Shown here in pieces: positions 34,417 to 45,380 of a stretch of 64,000 nt of DNA (position 1 is its first letter; every line of letters begins with the position of its first letter). Made by a program: the position numbers and the translations under genes. The stretch comes from Rhodosporidiobolus odoratus (lineage: Eukaryota; Basidiomycota; Microbotryomycetes; Sporidiobolales; Sporidiobolaceae). The stretch lies in assembly GCA_034387635.1 (NCBI GenBank), contig JAOANU010000009.1, positions 558,001 to 622,000 of the forward strand, read 5' to 3'. Under the pieces are notes generated by a model, which saw only the letters and a program-made list of their open reading frames with translations, was not told the origin of the DNA and made no database searches.

Positions 34417-36185
34417 CTACCGCCTCTTTCCCTTTTCTTCCTCTGCCCTCTTCTTCCCTTCCTCCCGCCACCCTGTCCACGGGTTCTCCCCCGACAAGGG
34501 CGTGAGATCACGCTGTTGTGTCAGTCGCCACTTATCGCGACCTTGGGATTCCATGTAGATGTGGTGAAGCAGGGCTTGGACGTAGACTGGACCACCGGGG
34601 AACTGCGATAGCGAGTAAGCAATTAATCAGCAAAGGAGGTGCACCGTCTGCCCGAGCCAGACCAAAATCGGACCGCCAAGGTGAAGGACCACGCGTCAAG
34701 CGACACCGTACCACGCACCTTATTCGGATGAACCATCTGCTGTTCCCTCTGCCACCCCTCCCAATTCTCCCCAAAGTCGAACGCCGGAATCCCAAGATCC
34801 CGCACGACCTGTTCTTGCATCTCTCGAATCGTGTGAATTCGAATGTCGGTGAAAAAGTTGGAAAAGGTTTCTTGAGTGCCCGAGTCGGAGTGGCCGGTGT
34901 GGCGCCAGTCGTCTGTTCGCGATCGAAACGGAACATCAGTGGGCGCCTCAAACAACCCTTCGACACACGTCGACCTCGCCGAGACGCAAGGAGGAATGGG
35001 ACAGAAAGCAGCATCAGACTTACAACTCGCCCCACCGACTGGTCCAACCCTATGCAACTTCCTTACCCAGATGGGCGCGCCATGCCAAGTCTCATGGACA
35101 TGCCTCAGTAGACTCTTGAACCGACTTTGCCACCATTCTACCCGTTTGTGGGTCAGGGGGATTTCGGTGGACAGACGGGAAACGCGGTCTTGGCGGCCGA
35201 AGAAGGCGAGGTCCCACACTGTGCAGTGGGAATGCGATACGTCAGATTTTGGCCGAGGAGGTATAGGATCGGAGAGGCACGAGAGGACGCACGACCAGAG
35301 TGTACAGAGACGAAGGAAGGAGGGAAGGGGAGTTGCGACGTGTGCACCTTGAAGAGCTGGTCGATTCGATCTTCAGCTTTGCCCGGACCGTGCCAATCTG
35401 GTTGTTGTCGGAAGTTGTCTTCGTCGTCCTGCGAGCGCCGAAGGCGGGGTCAGTCCTTCCCTCACAGGCTTCGAGAAGGGAGCGCGGAGGCGCTCCCCGC
35501 TCGCACAATCAAAAGAATGAGACGTTAACCGCACCAACCCATACATGAATCCGTTGGTGAAGTAGGTATTCGTCCACGGAATCTCTACCACCCAGGGAAT
35601 CCCTCGTTCATCCCATCCTTCTGGCACGACTCCCTTTTTCGAAAAGTCATCGTATGGCACACAGTACCTCGGCAATCCGAGCATCTCGGCCATGTGATGC
35701 AAGCCGTTTCGATCTACCGAGTCGCCGAGGATGAGGATGGTGCGGTTTGCGAGCCAGGAGAGTTCGGGAAGGTTGCGTTGGCCGATGTGGGAGACCCAGT
35801 CGGGGGCGGGTTCGCACGAGGGGGAGTAGGGGATCCAGCGTGCGGACATGGGCGTATTTGGGTCGTAGTGCTGAAAAAAGGCAAAGGGAGGATTAGCTGT
35901 GTCGGCAAGGGTAGAAAAAACGGCCAGGTGAGCGAGGTGGGGAACAGAGAGACGGACCAGGAAACCAGGTTCGGCAAAGGGGTCGCACATGAGGTCGGGG
36001 TCCCATTCCTCTGTTCCTTCTACCGATGCCAGTCTGGAGGGAGTGTCAGGTCAATGCAGGTGAGTGAAATAGTTGCAGAGATGAGATGTCACTGACTGAG
36101 GTGGGCGGTGAGTGGTGCGGTAGAGGGCGATAAGGATGACGATGGAGCATACTGCAGCTACTGGTAGTATACTCGGGCGTGCCAT
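34417..36185 (-). CDS. Type II membrane SGNH/PC-esterase-like protein
   Basis: The ATG at 36185 gives a short cytosolic start and one TM (MARPSILPVAAVCSIVILIA), so the rest should be luminal or extracellular. After introns: EWDPDLMCDPFAEPGFL, HYDPNTPMSARWIPYSPSCE, then LANRTILILGDSVDRNGLHH, a GDS block I with a candidate nucleophile Ser. Next come WVVEIPWTNTYFTNGFMYG and VWDLAFFGRQDRVSRLSTEI, WWQSRFKSLLRHVHETWHGA, and DWRHTGHSDSGTQETFSNFF. The C-terminal REQQMVHPNKFPGGPVYVQA could supply the catalytic His of a D-x-x-H-type dyad. The tail is basic (EEEKGKRR, stop at 34417). The architecture resembles Pmr5/Cas1-type sugar O-acyl transferases or esterases of the cell wall; the reaction is inferred only from the motifs. 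It may be a family peculiar to basidiomycetes. Confidence 0.68.
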
Positions 36186-36292
36186 TTCGCCTTCTCAAGG
36201 CGTGTGAGCTGTGCAAAGTGAGGAATGTTGATAAAACTCGGAAGTGTGGAGCTTCTCCTTCTCTCAGTTCCCGTCGATGGACAGTCGGGAGA
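36186..36292. promoter_or_regulatory. Compact bidirectional promoter (107 bp)
   Basis: The start codons of the SGNH-like gene (-) and the TMX2-like gene (+) are 107 bp apart, so both 5' UTRs and core promoters must overlap here. Confidence 0.7.
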
Positions 36293-37738
36293 ATGGCAGA
36301 CGCATCACTAGATAGCAAGCTAGTCATTCGGTTATCTCACCCTCACTACTACCTCAACTCTCTTCTTTGCCTCGTCTTTCCCATCCTCCTCCTCACCTCT
36401 GCTCCCGAATCTTCTTTTACCTTGCAAGCCACACTCTTGGCCGCACCCGTCGTGATCGCACTCAGCGTAGCTGCCAGGCAAAAGGCCACCGAACTAGGTA
36501 TGGCCCCCTTCCGCCACCTTTCCCCCGTTTCAAAATCCGGCTGACGGTTCGACATCGCCAGAGTTTCTCGTCGAAAGCGCCTCGTTCCAGCTCCGCCTCT
36601 TCAATCTCTTCGGTCTCCTCTTCACCCGTACTAAACTCGGTCTTGGAAAGAGGTGGATCGCAGCCTACGTGCTCGCTTGGCTCCGTTCGTGGTTCTTCCT
36701 TCCTTCCTGCCCGCCCTTTTCCTGACGACCTCGAACTCACCTGTTTGCCTCTCTCAGTCGTATCCTTCTTCTTCCCCCAACCGGGCTACCTCGGCCCTCA
36801 TAACCTGAAAGAGCTCACCTCGGAGGTGCGCCTCCGTCTTCCGCTCGTGTCGACTGGACCTTCTCAGCTGACCCAACTTCTGTCGTACCCTCCCCTCCCT
36901 GCCGTCCCCCTTGCGCGCAAAGGAATTCGACGCCCAGGTACTCCTCCTGCCCCCCGCTCAGTCCGCCGCTTCAGCCTTCGCCGCAGCCCCATTGGACGGG
37001 GCGAAAATCGTCGAACTCGCTGACGACGAAGCGGCACAAGCCGCCGCCGCTGCCCCAGAACGACTTGACATTGGGTCAAAAGACACCTGGAATCTCGTCT
37101 TGTTCCACGTAGATTTCAGTAATAAAAGCAGAGAACTGGAGATGACCCTCGCTCGATTATCCGCTCGGTTCGTCCTTTTTTTCCTTTCTTCTTCCCTTTC
37201 CTCGCTTGTTGTTCCTCTCCTGTCATCCTCTCGAACGTCAACTGAGCTCTGCCTTCTCACCAGCTACACCTCCCCCACCCTCCAATTCTCCCTCCTAACC
37301 CCCGAAACCGCCTCTACAACCTTCTATGACCTCGGCCTCTCAGCCTCGGCTACTTCGATTGATTTGCCCTTGTTGAGGATGTACAGAGGGGGGAGGGTGG
37401 TACAGCAGGCTCCGTTGGGGGAGGATGAAGCGCGGGAACGACGTAGGGAGGTGAAGCGTAGGGTTCGTAAGGAGGAGGGGAAAGAGCCGAAGAGGAAGCA
37501 GCGGCGGCGGCGACGGGCGGCTGGGAAGAAAGCGGGAGAGGCGGGGGATAAGAGCGAGAGCGAGAGTGGCAGCGGCAGCGATACGGATTCGGAGGACGAG
37601 AGAGAGGTTCAGCAGGAGGTGATGATGAGTCGGTATAGGTGGGATCGCAGTGCGGAGGCGATTGTGACGGAGTTTGGGTTGAGGGACAAGAGCGGCGTGC
37701 TTTTCTCTGACCCCAGAGCACGGCAGAAAGCAGAGTAA
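36293..37738 (+). CDS. TMX2-like thioredoxin-fold transmembrane protein
   Basis: ER membrane protein of the thioredoxin-related TMX2 group. The ATG at 36293 starts MADASLDSKLVIRLSHPHYY, then hydrophobic segments LNSLLCLVFPILLLTSAP, TLLAAPVVIALSVAARQKA and RWIAAYVLAWLR, and VVSFFFPQPGYLGPHNLKEL, corresponding to the 'FLMTCKPPLYMGPEYIK' region of TMX2. The thioredoxin domain reads NLVLFHVDFSNKSRELEMTL, then LPLLRMYRGGRVVQQAP, and ends RYRWDRSAEAIVTEFGLRD. No CxxC or SxxC active site is present where a redox site would be (DFSNKSRE), so a redox role is doubtful. A long basic then acidic low-complexity insert (RKQRRRRRAAGKKAG; SESGSGSDTDSEDE) lies before the last helix. Several short introns; convergent with MLH1. 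Confidence 0.78.
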
Positions 37739-37898
37739 TGCAGTCTGGACTTGTCTCGCTCTTCGAGAGGAGCAAACTGGACGAGAGGGGGCTGAGCAGA
37801 GGACGAGCACCGGCATTTACGTTCAAACGTTCAAACCCAAGCGAGGAAAGTACAACAAGCTATCACCTGAGTCTGTACATCCACCTCCACCCCAGAGT

Positions 37899-40800
37899 TT
37901 AACACCGCTCAAAGACCCTATACAGCGCCTCCAAACTCGTCGCCAACACCACATCCCTCTTCATCAATCCCTGTGGCGGTACGAGGTACTGCTTCAAAGC
38001 CGGAAACAAGACATGCTGGATCGCGTGCTTCTTCTCCTCTATTCGTTGTTGTTCAGCTGGTGTCCTGGTACTTGATGAGGCAGGTAAAAAAGCTGAAACG
38101 GGGGAGGGGGCGGGCGAGTAGAAATAGGCGAGCTCGCGAAGGAAGGTAGAGAAACAGGCTTGTTCGTTCTCCCAGTCGACATTGACGCCTATGCGCAGGA
38201 GGACTAGACGAGGAATAGCTAACGAGTCAGTGCGCAAATTCGGTAGAAACGACGACAAGGCAGAAGACAAGGGCGCGCGAAAGAATCGTCACAGGCTCAA
38301 GAGGGTTAGAAACCAGTGTAAGGAGGACGCACAGAGCGGGAGCTTGGAGAGATCCGGCGAATAACCCGGCAAGACCAGGGGCAAAGATGTGATCCCACCC
38401 TCGTCGTCGATAGTAAACGAGAAGTACTCGTCGAGCATTGCCCGTGCCTCGAAGACGGTTGTGTAGACTTGCTGTTTGCATTTCCAGTCTTCAATCAGTT
38501 CCTGGTCTGTGTTGCATCCGAACACAAACAGAGGTGAAACGGAAGGACGGAAAGACGCACCTCGACGATCTCGTCTGCACTCTTCTGTACGCCCACCTCG
38601 TCCCTCTCTGCTTGTGCGTCTGCACGATTGACGGCTAGACGAATCAGCTTGCGAAGGGACGGCGGAGGTTTCAGGCGGACTCGGGAGAACCGGCCGAACT
38701 GTCGTAGGGAGAGTTGGTAAAAAAGTTCCTCGCTGTGTATCGAACGAGCAAAGGGTCAGCCGCGATCAGCGATCGATGGAGGACTACAGCGAGATTCTTG
38801 TAGGACGAGGCGCACGCTAAGGAGGAATGGTTGACGAGGTAGAGTTTCGTCTGATGCTGCAGCATAGACCAGGACGTCTCGAGATCCGCCACGCCAACGA
38901 AGATGTGATTTTTAATGACCTGATCGAGAGCTGAGCGTGAAGGTCCTGTGCAGCATCAGCTCCGTTGCATACTGCGGAATACGCGAGGGACGATGCAACA
39001 TGGCGCCTCGACGCACCTTCATGCCGCCCCTCGATCACCTCCTTCCGAAGTTGTCTGACACTAGTCAGCGCACATTCACTCTGCGCGATCCGAACCCTCG
39101 AGCTTCTAGCCGCCAACGCCTGTTCCGCCTGCAACTGCCTCGCAAAAGCCGGGTCATGATCCGATTGAGGCTTGCGCCTCTTGGCAGGTCGTCCTCCTGT
39201 CGGCCCCTCTGCTTCTGCTCCAGACCCTTCAGCAGCCTCGTCGTCGATGTACGCTGCGGCCGCTGAGCGACTCTTCGAGGTGGACGAAGTCGTGCCGAGC
39301 GAAGGGAAGAGGGCGTCGAGGGTTTGAGATTGGGCATCGGTGCGGACTAGCTTGTTGGGCGCGACTTTGGCTTTCGCAGAGGATCCGGACGATGTGCGTG
39401 TCGGTGCGGGGGTGGGCGCAGCGGAGGAGGAGCCGCCAGACTGGGTGCGAGAAGGTTTCGAAGTCTGGGCGTTCGGTAGGAGGGTCTGCGCGAGGACGAA
39501 GTGCTCAGCGTGTCTAGCTGCAGAAATCGCGAAAGGAACGTGATGCACCTGCACCTTGTAGCTCCGACTTTCGCCTTGCTTCTCGAGCGCTTCTGCCAGC
39601 TTCTCACAGACCAGCTCGACGATCTCGTCCTCGTCTTCGAACCCAACCTCTTTCTTCGTAGGATGAACGTTGACGTCGATCTTGGTCGGATCAATCTCGA
39701 GGGAGAGGTAGACGAAAGGATGAGTGCCCTTGGCGAGGAGGGTTCCATAAAAGGCTTCGAGGGCTCGTTTGAGGGAGGAACAGTCGACTTGGCGATCTGC
39801 GACATGCAACAGTCAGCGGTTACATCCATCTCAGAACTCACAGTAGCTTACGGTTGATAAAGAAGTGATAAGTGCCCTTCTTAGCCTGGTAGTTTGCTCC
39901 GCTGCACCAGGCCTTGATCTTGACATTGAGCAGCTCGCTCTCGGCTTTGACCTCGAGCAGCTCCCGTCTGACATGGTCTCCATAGTGTGCACCGATATTG
40001 TCGAGGACGCTGGCGCCGATCGGGGTATTGATGTCGGGGGTTGCCGCGTTCGAGGACACTTTTCGGCAGGACATTGCGATGCCCGCGTTGTGGATCGAGT
40101 AGGCTAGGACAACCGAGACGATGCGGGCGTACTCATCGGAAGCCGAGCGCAGCGACATCAGCCGTTGAGGTGTATTGTAGAAAAGGTCTTCAGCCTGTAA
40201 ACAGCGTCCGATGAGTAGTCTCGTTGCGGGCCAATATTGCCTGAGCATACCTGTATCTGTGTCCCATCGTTCGCTGCGACGAGTATTGGCGAGGCATCCT
40301 GACTGCCAGCCTTGATAGGGACGAGCTTCCCATCGGCGTAAGCGGCTCTGCAGAATGATAACCAAGTCAAGTCACCTTTTTTTGGCGATGGAAGGAGTAG
40401 CATACTTCGAGGCTATAGACTCGCTTCGAGTCTTTGTTGTAACGCTGAGATGCGCGACATGGCTGATACTGGCCAGAGCTTCGCCACGAAAACCGTAGGT
40501 GCCGAGAGAGGAAAGATCCTCGAACGCTTTTATCTTGGAGGTGGTGAAGCGCTCGCACAAGATTGGGAGGTCGTCTCGCTGCATCGCCAGTAATCAGTCG
40601 GCCGTTCTGATTCGTATGGCAGGGTTGGTCTGGGGGAGTATAGGGAAGCGCACCCGGATTCCACTGCCGTTGTCAACGATTTTCAGCAGTTTCAGCCCAC
40701 CCTCCTTGACTTCGACACTGATACGCGTCGCTCCGGCGTCAAGAGAGTTCTCGATCAGCTCTTTGAGCGCATTGGACGGTCGTTGAATGATCTGGAGCGA

Positions 40801-41095
40801 AGAAGCGTGGAATGAGCGGAGGCGCGAAGAAAACCTCCTTGAGGACACAGTGACAGAACCCACCTCTCCTGCGGCGATCCGGTTGACGACATGCTCAGGT
40901 AATTTGGCGATGGCTCGTGGAGGTGCTGGAGGAGCTGTCGGTGTTCACGGGTGAGCGACAAACCCCAGCTGGAAGTCGAAGAGCTCTCACCGCCTCTGAC
41001 CTGGGTGGCTGCGCACGCCCCGCGAGGTCGAGCATCAGTGTATACGCGTCACAATGTACGATCCGAAAAGGCGCACTGGGTAGTGTGTCCGTCAT
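37899..41095 (-). CDS. MLH1: DNA mismatch repair protein Mlh1
   Basis: MutL homologue that forms MutL-alpha/gamma with Pms1 or Mlh3. GHKL ATPase motifs are clear: [13 protein letters not shown], then [20 protein letters not shown] (motif I), [11 protein letters not shown] (II) and [20 protein letters not shown] (III). [45 protein letters not shown] (the transducer domain) follow. A disordered linker is followed by FAQTLLPN-like text and the C-terminal dimerisation domain, ending [17 protein letters not shown] and YRVFERC; the FERC terminus is diagnostic of Mlh1 and contributes to the MutL-alpha metal site. About a dozen short introns. The start is the least certain part: the ATG at 41095 or the in-frame ATG at 41035, with an intron from gtgcgc after LDLAG to gacag before [14 protein letters not shown]. 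Confidence 0.96.
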
Positions 41096-41249
41096 ACTGC
41101 TTCCACCTCCGTAAACCGCGGTCAGGGCGACTTCGCAGCGTCAAGCCGTGGAAGGGTGGAGGCTAGTGCAACGCAGCCTAGTCGTATGCGCTCAGAGTTT
41201 GAGTGCCCAAGCAGTAGAAGGTCCCGAGGGACGAGAGGAGCGGAGCAAC
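41096..41249. promoter_or_regulatory. Probable promoter region upstream of MLH1
   Basis: Separates the MLH1 start from the candidate small gene on the plus strand. No specific site recognised. Confidence 0.35.
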
Positions 41250-41595
41250 ATGCTCTTTCTCGCGCACAGGGCTTACGGATACCGCGAAGAGTAGGCAGAT
41301 AGTGTGTCTCTTGCACATTGACAGGACGCTACAGGCTATTCCATGTAACGTTAACGCGTGAACCCCCGTCTCATCCTGGACCATCTTAGTCGGGCTTCTC
41401 CTCGTCCTCCTCGTCGGCACCGCTGCCCCGTCTTCCCCGCTGTCCAGCTACCCGCCCTACTTGCTGGCTTATGAGCATGTTCCGCCCGATCCGATCGCCG
41501 GTGCACCTCGCCGCAATCGTCCAATAAAGGTTGACCTGGACGAGTTCTCCTCAAATGGAGAGACGCTTGGGCGGTTCGAGCCTGGCGAAGAATAG
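41250..41595 (+). CDS. Candidate small single-pass membrane protein (uncertain)
   Basis: The last exon is the part I trust: after an acceptor cttag near 41389 it reads GLLLVLLVGTAAPSSPLSSY, then PPYLLAYEHVPPDPIAGAPR and RNRPIKVDLDEFSSNGETLG, ending RFEPGEE at 41595. This gives one TM followed by an acidic, protein-like tail. A possible 5' part starts at ATG 41250 (MLFLAHRAYGYREE), then a gtaggc...gacag intron, a 20-nt exon, and a gtaacg...cttag intron; all joins keep frame, but the microexon is speculative. The upstream frame contains a TGA, so the exon needs splicing or is a chance frame. It has no family match I can name. Too short and fragmented for ordinary ORF detection. Confidence 0.38.
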
Positions 41596-41995
41596 GTGTT
41601 CTAGCTACACCGATAGGCTGACGCTCAAGGATAAAGAATAGAGCGTCGGGACAATAAGGTGTAGCGAAAGTACGAAGAAGAAACCTAAAAGGGATCGCTC
41701 TCCAGCAATCTAGGTGGACCACAATTGCATTACGATTAGGTAGGTAAGGCGCAAGTGTAAAGAGCTCAGATTTGGCCCCTCCCCTCAAGTCGACATCATC
41801 GGAATCTCGGGGTTGGCCGAACCTTCCCAACTGCGTCTGCTTTCGATCTCCTGCACTCTTCCCTCCGCTCATTGCTTCTCCTGCTCTGTCCATCGAGGCA
41901 GCTACCACGCTCAGTACTTACGCCCCATCCGCCGAGCAATCTCTGAGCTCCCTTGCCGTTTTCTTCTTTCCGCCTCCACATCTCCTTTCTCCGCC

Positions 41996-43309
41996 ATGGT
42001 CCGCCTGTCTACACACGGACATTACTGGATCTTGCCAGTTTTGGCCTTCATCTTCTGGACGGCGACCCTCTGTACGTCTACCCTGATCACTTTGTACCTC
42101 CTTCGTCGTCTCGCTGAACTCGGATTCTCGACCGGCTTGCAGTGGGCTTGTTGTTGTGGTGGGCAGTAGATGACAACGCGAAGCAGTACAAGATCGATCA
42201 GTCGACGATTATCGTGAGCTTTTTTCTCGTGCTCGTGGGGCAAGAAGACAGGCGCTGACTTCCATTTTCTGTCTCCTTCCAGTACGTTTCCAACATCGGG
42301 GCTGAACATCAAGCACTCTTCATCGTCGGAACTTGCTTGACTTCTTTCTTCTGCAAGCTACATTCACTGGCCCGCGTCCGCTATGCAGAAGCTGACTTTA
42401 CGAACCCGTAGATGCCCTCGCCCTGCTTTCCGAGAGGTGGCTCCGTCACCTGCGTCGTATTCCTGGCGCGCTCAGGAAGCGAGACCGGAATGCAGACATT
42501 GTGGCAGTCGTCTTCGGTCTGCTCGGTGGTGTTGCGTTGATTATCTTGGCCTGCTTCAACGATCTTGCCGTGCGTTTTCTCCCTTCCTGTAGCCAACACA
42601 CTTCATGTTGAGCACGATTTCTACCGCAGTTCCCCAACGTCCACTGGTCGTTCACCGCCATCTTCGTCGTCTGCATCGCCATCTCCGCCCTCGCGCAAAC
42701 CCTCGAGCTCCACTGGATTCGCCAGGACCAGTGGGTTATTCTCCTCATTCTGGCTTTTCCACAGGCTTACGTTATGGTGTCTCCTCCCGCAGCGTGGACA
42801 GGAAGCACCTGAAGCGCAACGCCATCATCAAGTGGCTCATTGTCGCCTTCGCCATCTGCGGTGCCATCGCCTTCGGAGCAACCTACGGAGTCTGCGCCGG
42901 TCAACCGGACGACCAACCTCCCTCTGGCCGCTGCGACACGATTCAATCCGTCGCCGCCGTTCTCGAATGGCTCATCGCCTTCCTCTACGACGTCTACCTC
43001 CTCTCCCTCGCCCTCGACCTCTGGCCCGCTCACAAAACCGTCGGTCACAAATTCCAAGATCGCCTCATTGAGGAGGACAAGAACAACACTCTTCACGCGC
43101 ACAAGAACGCCGCTCTTCCCGGTGCTCCGGGTGGGATTACGGGGTCGAGGGTGCTCGATGATGTAGAGACGGGAACGGCTAGGCCTAGTGTGGCGAGTGA
43201 GGGACAGTATGGGTACGCGGCGAACCCGCTCGCGAGTCGGGAGGGATTGACCCAGCCGGAGATGGCTCGTGCGCATGACCATGGACCGATCTCGAGGACG
43301 ATTTATTAG
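41996..43309 (+). CDS. Frag1/DRAM/Sfk1 family membrane protein
   Basis: A polytopic membrane protein of the Frag1/DRAM/Sfk1 family; yeast Sfk1 works with the PI4-kinase Stt4 and lipid asymmetry at the plasma membrane. The ATG at 41996 gives TM1 (HGHYWILPVLAFIFWTATL, split by an intron). Next are LGLLLWWAVDDNAKQYKID, YVSNIGAEHQALFIVGTCLT (the conserved 'YISD+GA..P...F..G' block), ALALLSERWLRHLRRIP, DIVAVVFGLLGGVALIILAC, FPNVHWSFTAIFVVCIAISA, NAIIKWLIVAFAICGAIAFG, and SVAAVLEWLIAFLYDVYLLS. The cytosolic tail (HKNAALPGAPGG ... GPISRTIY) is hydrophilic. Six TMs as expected; about seven exons. No lesion. The Sfk1-type role is family inference. Confidence 0.85.
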
Positions 43310-44285
43310 ATTAGTTCGAGCAGACGAGGTTCGGAAAAGCAGAAGGAGGAACTCGCAAACACCCGTTGTATCACTCCCATTATAGTACATTTGTTCATAG
43401 CTAGATCGTTATTTGTCGCAGCGCAGTTTAATATGCAGCCTCCCTCTGGTCTCGCGTTCGGAAGAGTGTACTGTCTCGAACCCGCAACTTGGCTTTCTGA
43501 CGCTGACATTTCGAGTCGCGGCGGAACGTGAGCACTGCAGGTCAAGCCCTTCCTAGAGGGTATCTGTGTACTTCCTTGTATGACACACGAAAGTGCTGGT
43601 AAGAGGCACACGAAGTTGAGCGTACGGACAAGCTAAAAAAGAGGAAGCAACGATATAGCCGTTTAGGCAAAGTTGGAACGAGGAAGGTGGAGTGAGTCTA
43701 GCTCGGCCGAGGCCGGTATGTCCTCCGTCAGAACGATATTGCAGCGCCTCAAGGATGATAAGCCGGAGGCGGTTTGGGAAGGTCGAAGGGATCGGGTGCT
43801 ACCGGGGGGATGATCAGCCAGACACCGCAGTATCGAGGGTTCTGGCATGAAGATGAATGTCAGCAAGACCTTGTGTTAGCTCAGCTGTATTGAATGGGCG
43901 GTTTGAAGTCGAGTATGCTGCCGAAGCACATTGAGAGGAAAGCAAGCGGAAAAAGGTGGACAGGCGTTGGCAGTTGGCGCGAAGGGTTCCAGTGGGTATC
44001 TGCAGCAGACAGATAGCGCGGTGTGTATCGAGTCACAGGCTAGGCCAGTCGGCCAGTATTGAGTAGTAGCGAGAGGAGGATTCAGAGGAGACCGGGGATC
44101 TCGGAACAGGAGTTGGTCAACTCTTACTGTGCTCGATTCGCCTGAGAGGCGACTACACAGACACACAGAGCTTGAAGCGACTACCGTCACTCATACAGAT
44201 CCCCCGCGCCTCGCCTCGCCTCGTCTATCCGCTTCCGCTGACACCGCCGTCATCTCACCCCAACTTGTAACCGACTTCTTCAACC
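43310..44285. other. 976-bp spacer without a supported gene
   Basis: Holds the 3' UTR of the Sfk1-like gene and the promoter of the R-SNARE gene. Short minus-strand frames at 43663-43866 and 43876-44190 show no motif and are not credible exons. No tRNA fold found. Confidence 0.5.
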
Positions 44286-45380
44286 ATGAGCCTCTTGCAC
44301 GCTCTCGTAGCACGCGATAACACCATACTCGCGGAGCATGACACAAGGGGAGGCCAGTACAGCAACGGCAAGTCTCCTCTCTTGTTTCCTACTTTCCTCT
44401 TGTCTGGCGTGGGGGGGGGTCATGTTGTACACTGACACTTGTCAACTCCTACAGCCGCACAAACCATTCTCAACAAGATCCCCGCCGCCGACAGCAAACT
44501 CACCTATGCAGGTCAGCCCCCTCCCTTCTCTCACTTTGCTCAAAGTGGCCTCACCTCGCTCATTTTCCTCATCCTTGCAGCCGACCAAATCCTCATCCAC
44601 TTCATCAAGCAGGACGGAGTCACCGTGCTCGTCATCGCCGACGATGAAGCGGGTCGAAGGATGCCATTTGGATTCTTGAAGGAATTGCATTCAAAGGTGC
44701 GTTCTCGCTCACCGGCCTGGTAATTGCCTGTCTGCCTTGTGAGAAGTGTACTGACACCTCATCCACTATAGTTCACGACAGTGTACAACATGCACGAAAT
44801 AGCAGACGCACCCGCCTATGGGATGAACGGCTACGAAAAAGAGATCGAGCAGTTGATGGTGCGTGGTTCAGGTGCACTCCCACACCTGTGACCGCACTGA
44901 CCTACTACCTGATCTCAGATCCAATTCGAAGAGAACCCACCACAAGACGCGATCAAAGCAGCACAAGCAGAATTGGCAGCGACCAAGGTCAGTTTGACGT
45001 CCTGTTTTTCCTCGGGCGGCCAGTATCGCTCATCCAGCCCGAGATCCGCAGGACGTACTCGTCAAGTCTGTCGACGCTGTGCTGAATCGAGGAGAGCGAC
45101 TCGAGGTCCTGGTAGACCGAACGGCTTCGATGCAGAGCGAAGCGAGGGCTTTCCGGAAACGGGCGACAGTGCTGAGGTGCGTCTGGCTTCATTCAACCTT
45201 TCAGGCCGAGCTGACATACTTTCGTTATTTGCTCGCCCTTTTCTCCTGCCTCACTTCAACAGACGCAAGATGTGGTATCGCAACGTCAAAGTCCTGGCAG
45301 CGACGGGCTTCGCAGCTCTCATGGTGCTGTACTTCCTCATGGCCAGCGTATGTGGAGCAGGCTTGCACTGCTCCGCTTGA
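44286..45380 (+). CDS. VAMP7-type longin R-SNARE
   Basis: A vesicle SNARE for endosome/vacuole fusion (VAMP7/Nyv1 role). The ATG at 44286 starts the longin domain: MSLLHALVARDNTILAEHDT, then AAQTILNKIPAADSKLTYA, DQILIHFIKQDGVTVLVIAD, RRMPFGFLKELHSK, FTTVYNMHEIADAPAYGMNG. IQFEENPPQDAIKAAQAELA begins the SNARE helix, continuing VKSVDAVLNRGERLEVLVDR with the zero-layer Arg in the RGERLE block. The TM anchor is VKVLAATGFAALMVLYFLMA. The end SVCGAGLHCSA leaves two Cys in the short luminal tail. About six introns. Intron 1 (44368-44454) is a GC-AG intron with the consensus GCAAGT donor, needed to join SN to AAQT in frame. Confidence 0.93.
44368..44454 (+). other. GC-AG intron in the VAMP7-type gene
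   Basis: The exon ends AAC-G and the intron starts GCAAGT and ends ctacag. This is the only junction I found that keeps the longin domain in frame. Confidence 0.78.

Noticed and set aside
41351..41908. 185-codon minus-strand ORF upstream of the Sfk1-like gene
   Set aside because: Low-information composition, antisense to the candidate small gene and the 5' leader of the Sfk1-like gene, no recognisable domain.
43470..43520. TCTCGAACCC motif resembling a reverse-strand tRNA T-loop
   Set aside because: The flanking bases do not form a T-stem and no cloverleaf can be drawn.
43663..44190. Two minus-strand ORFs that might be exons of one gene
   Set aside because: No acceptable splice join keeps a protein-like sequence, and there is no similarity to a known family.
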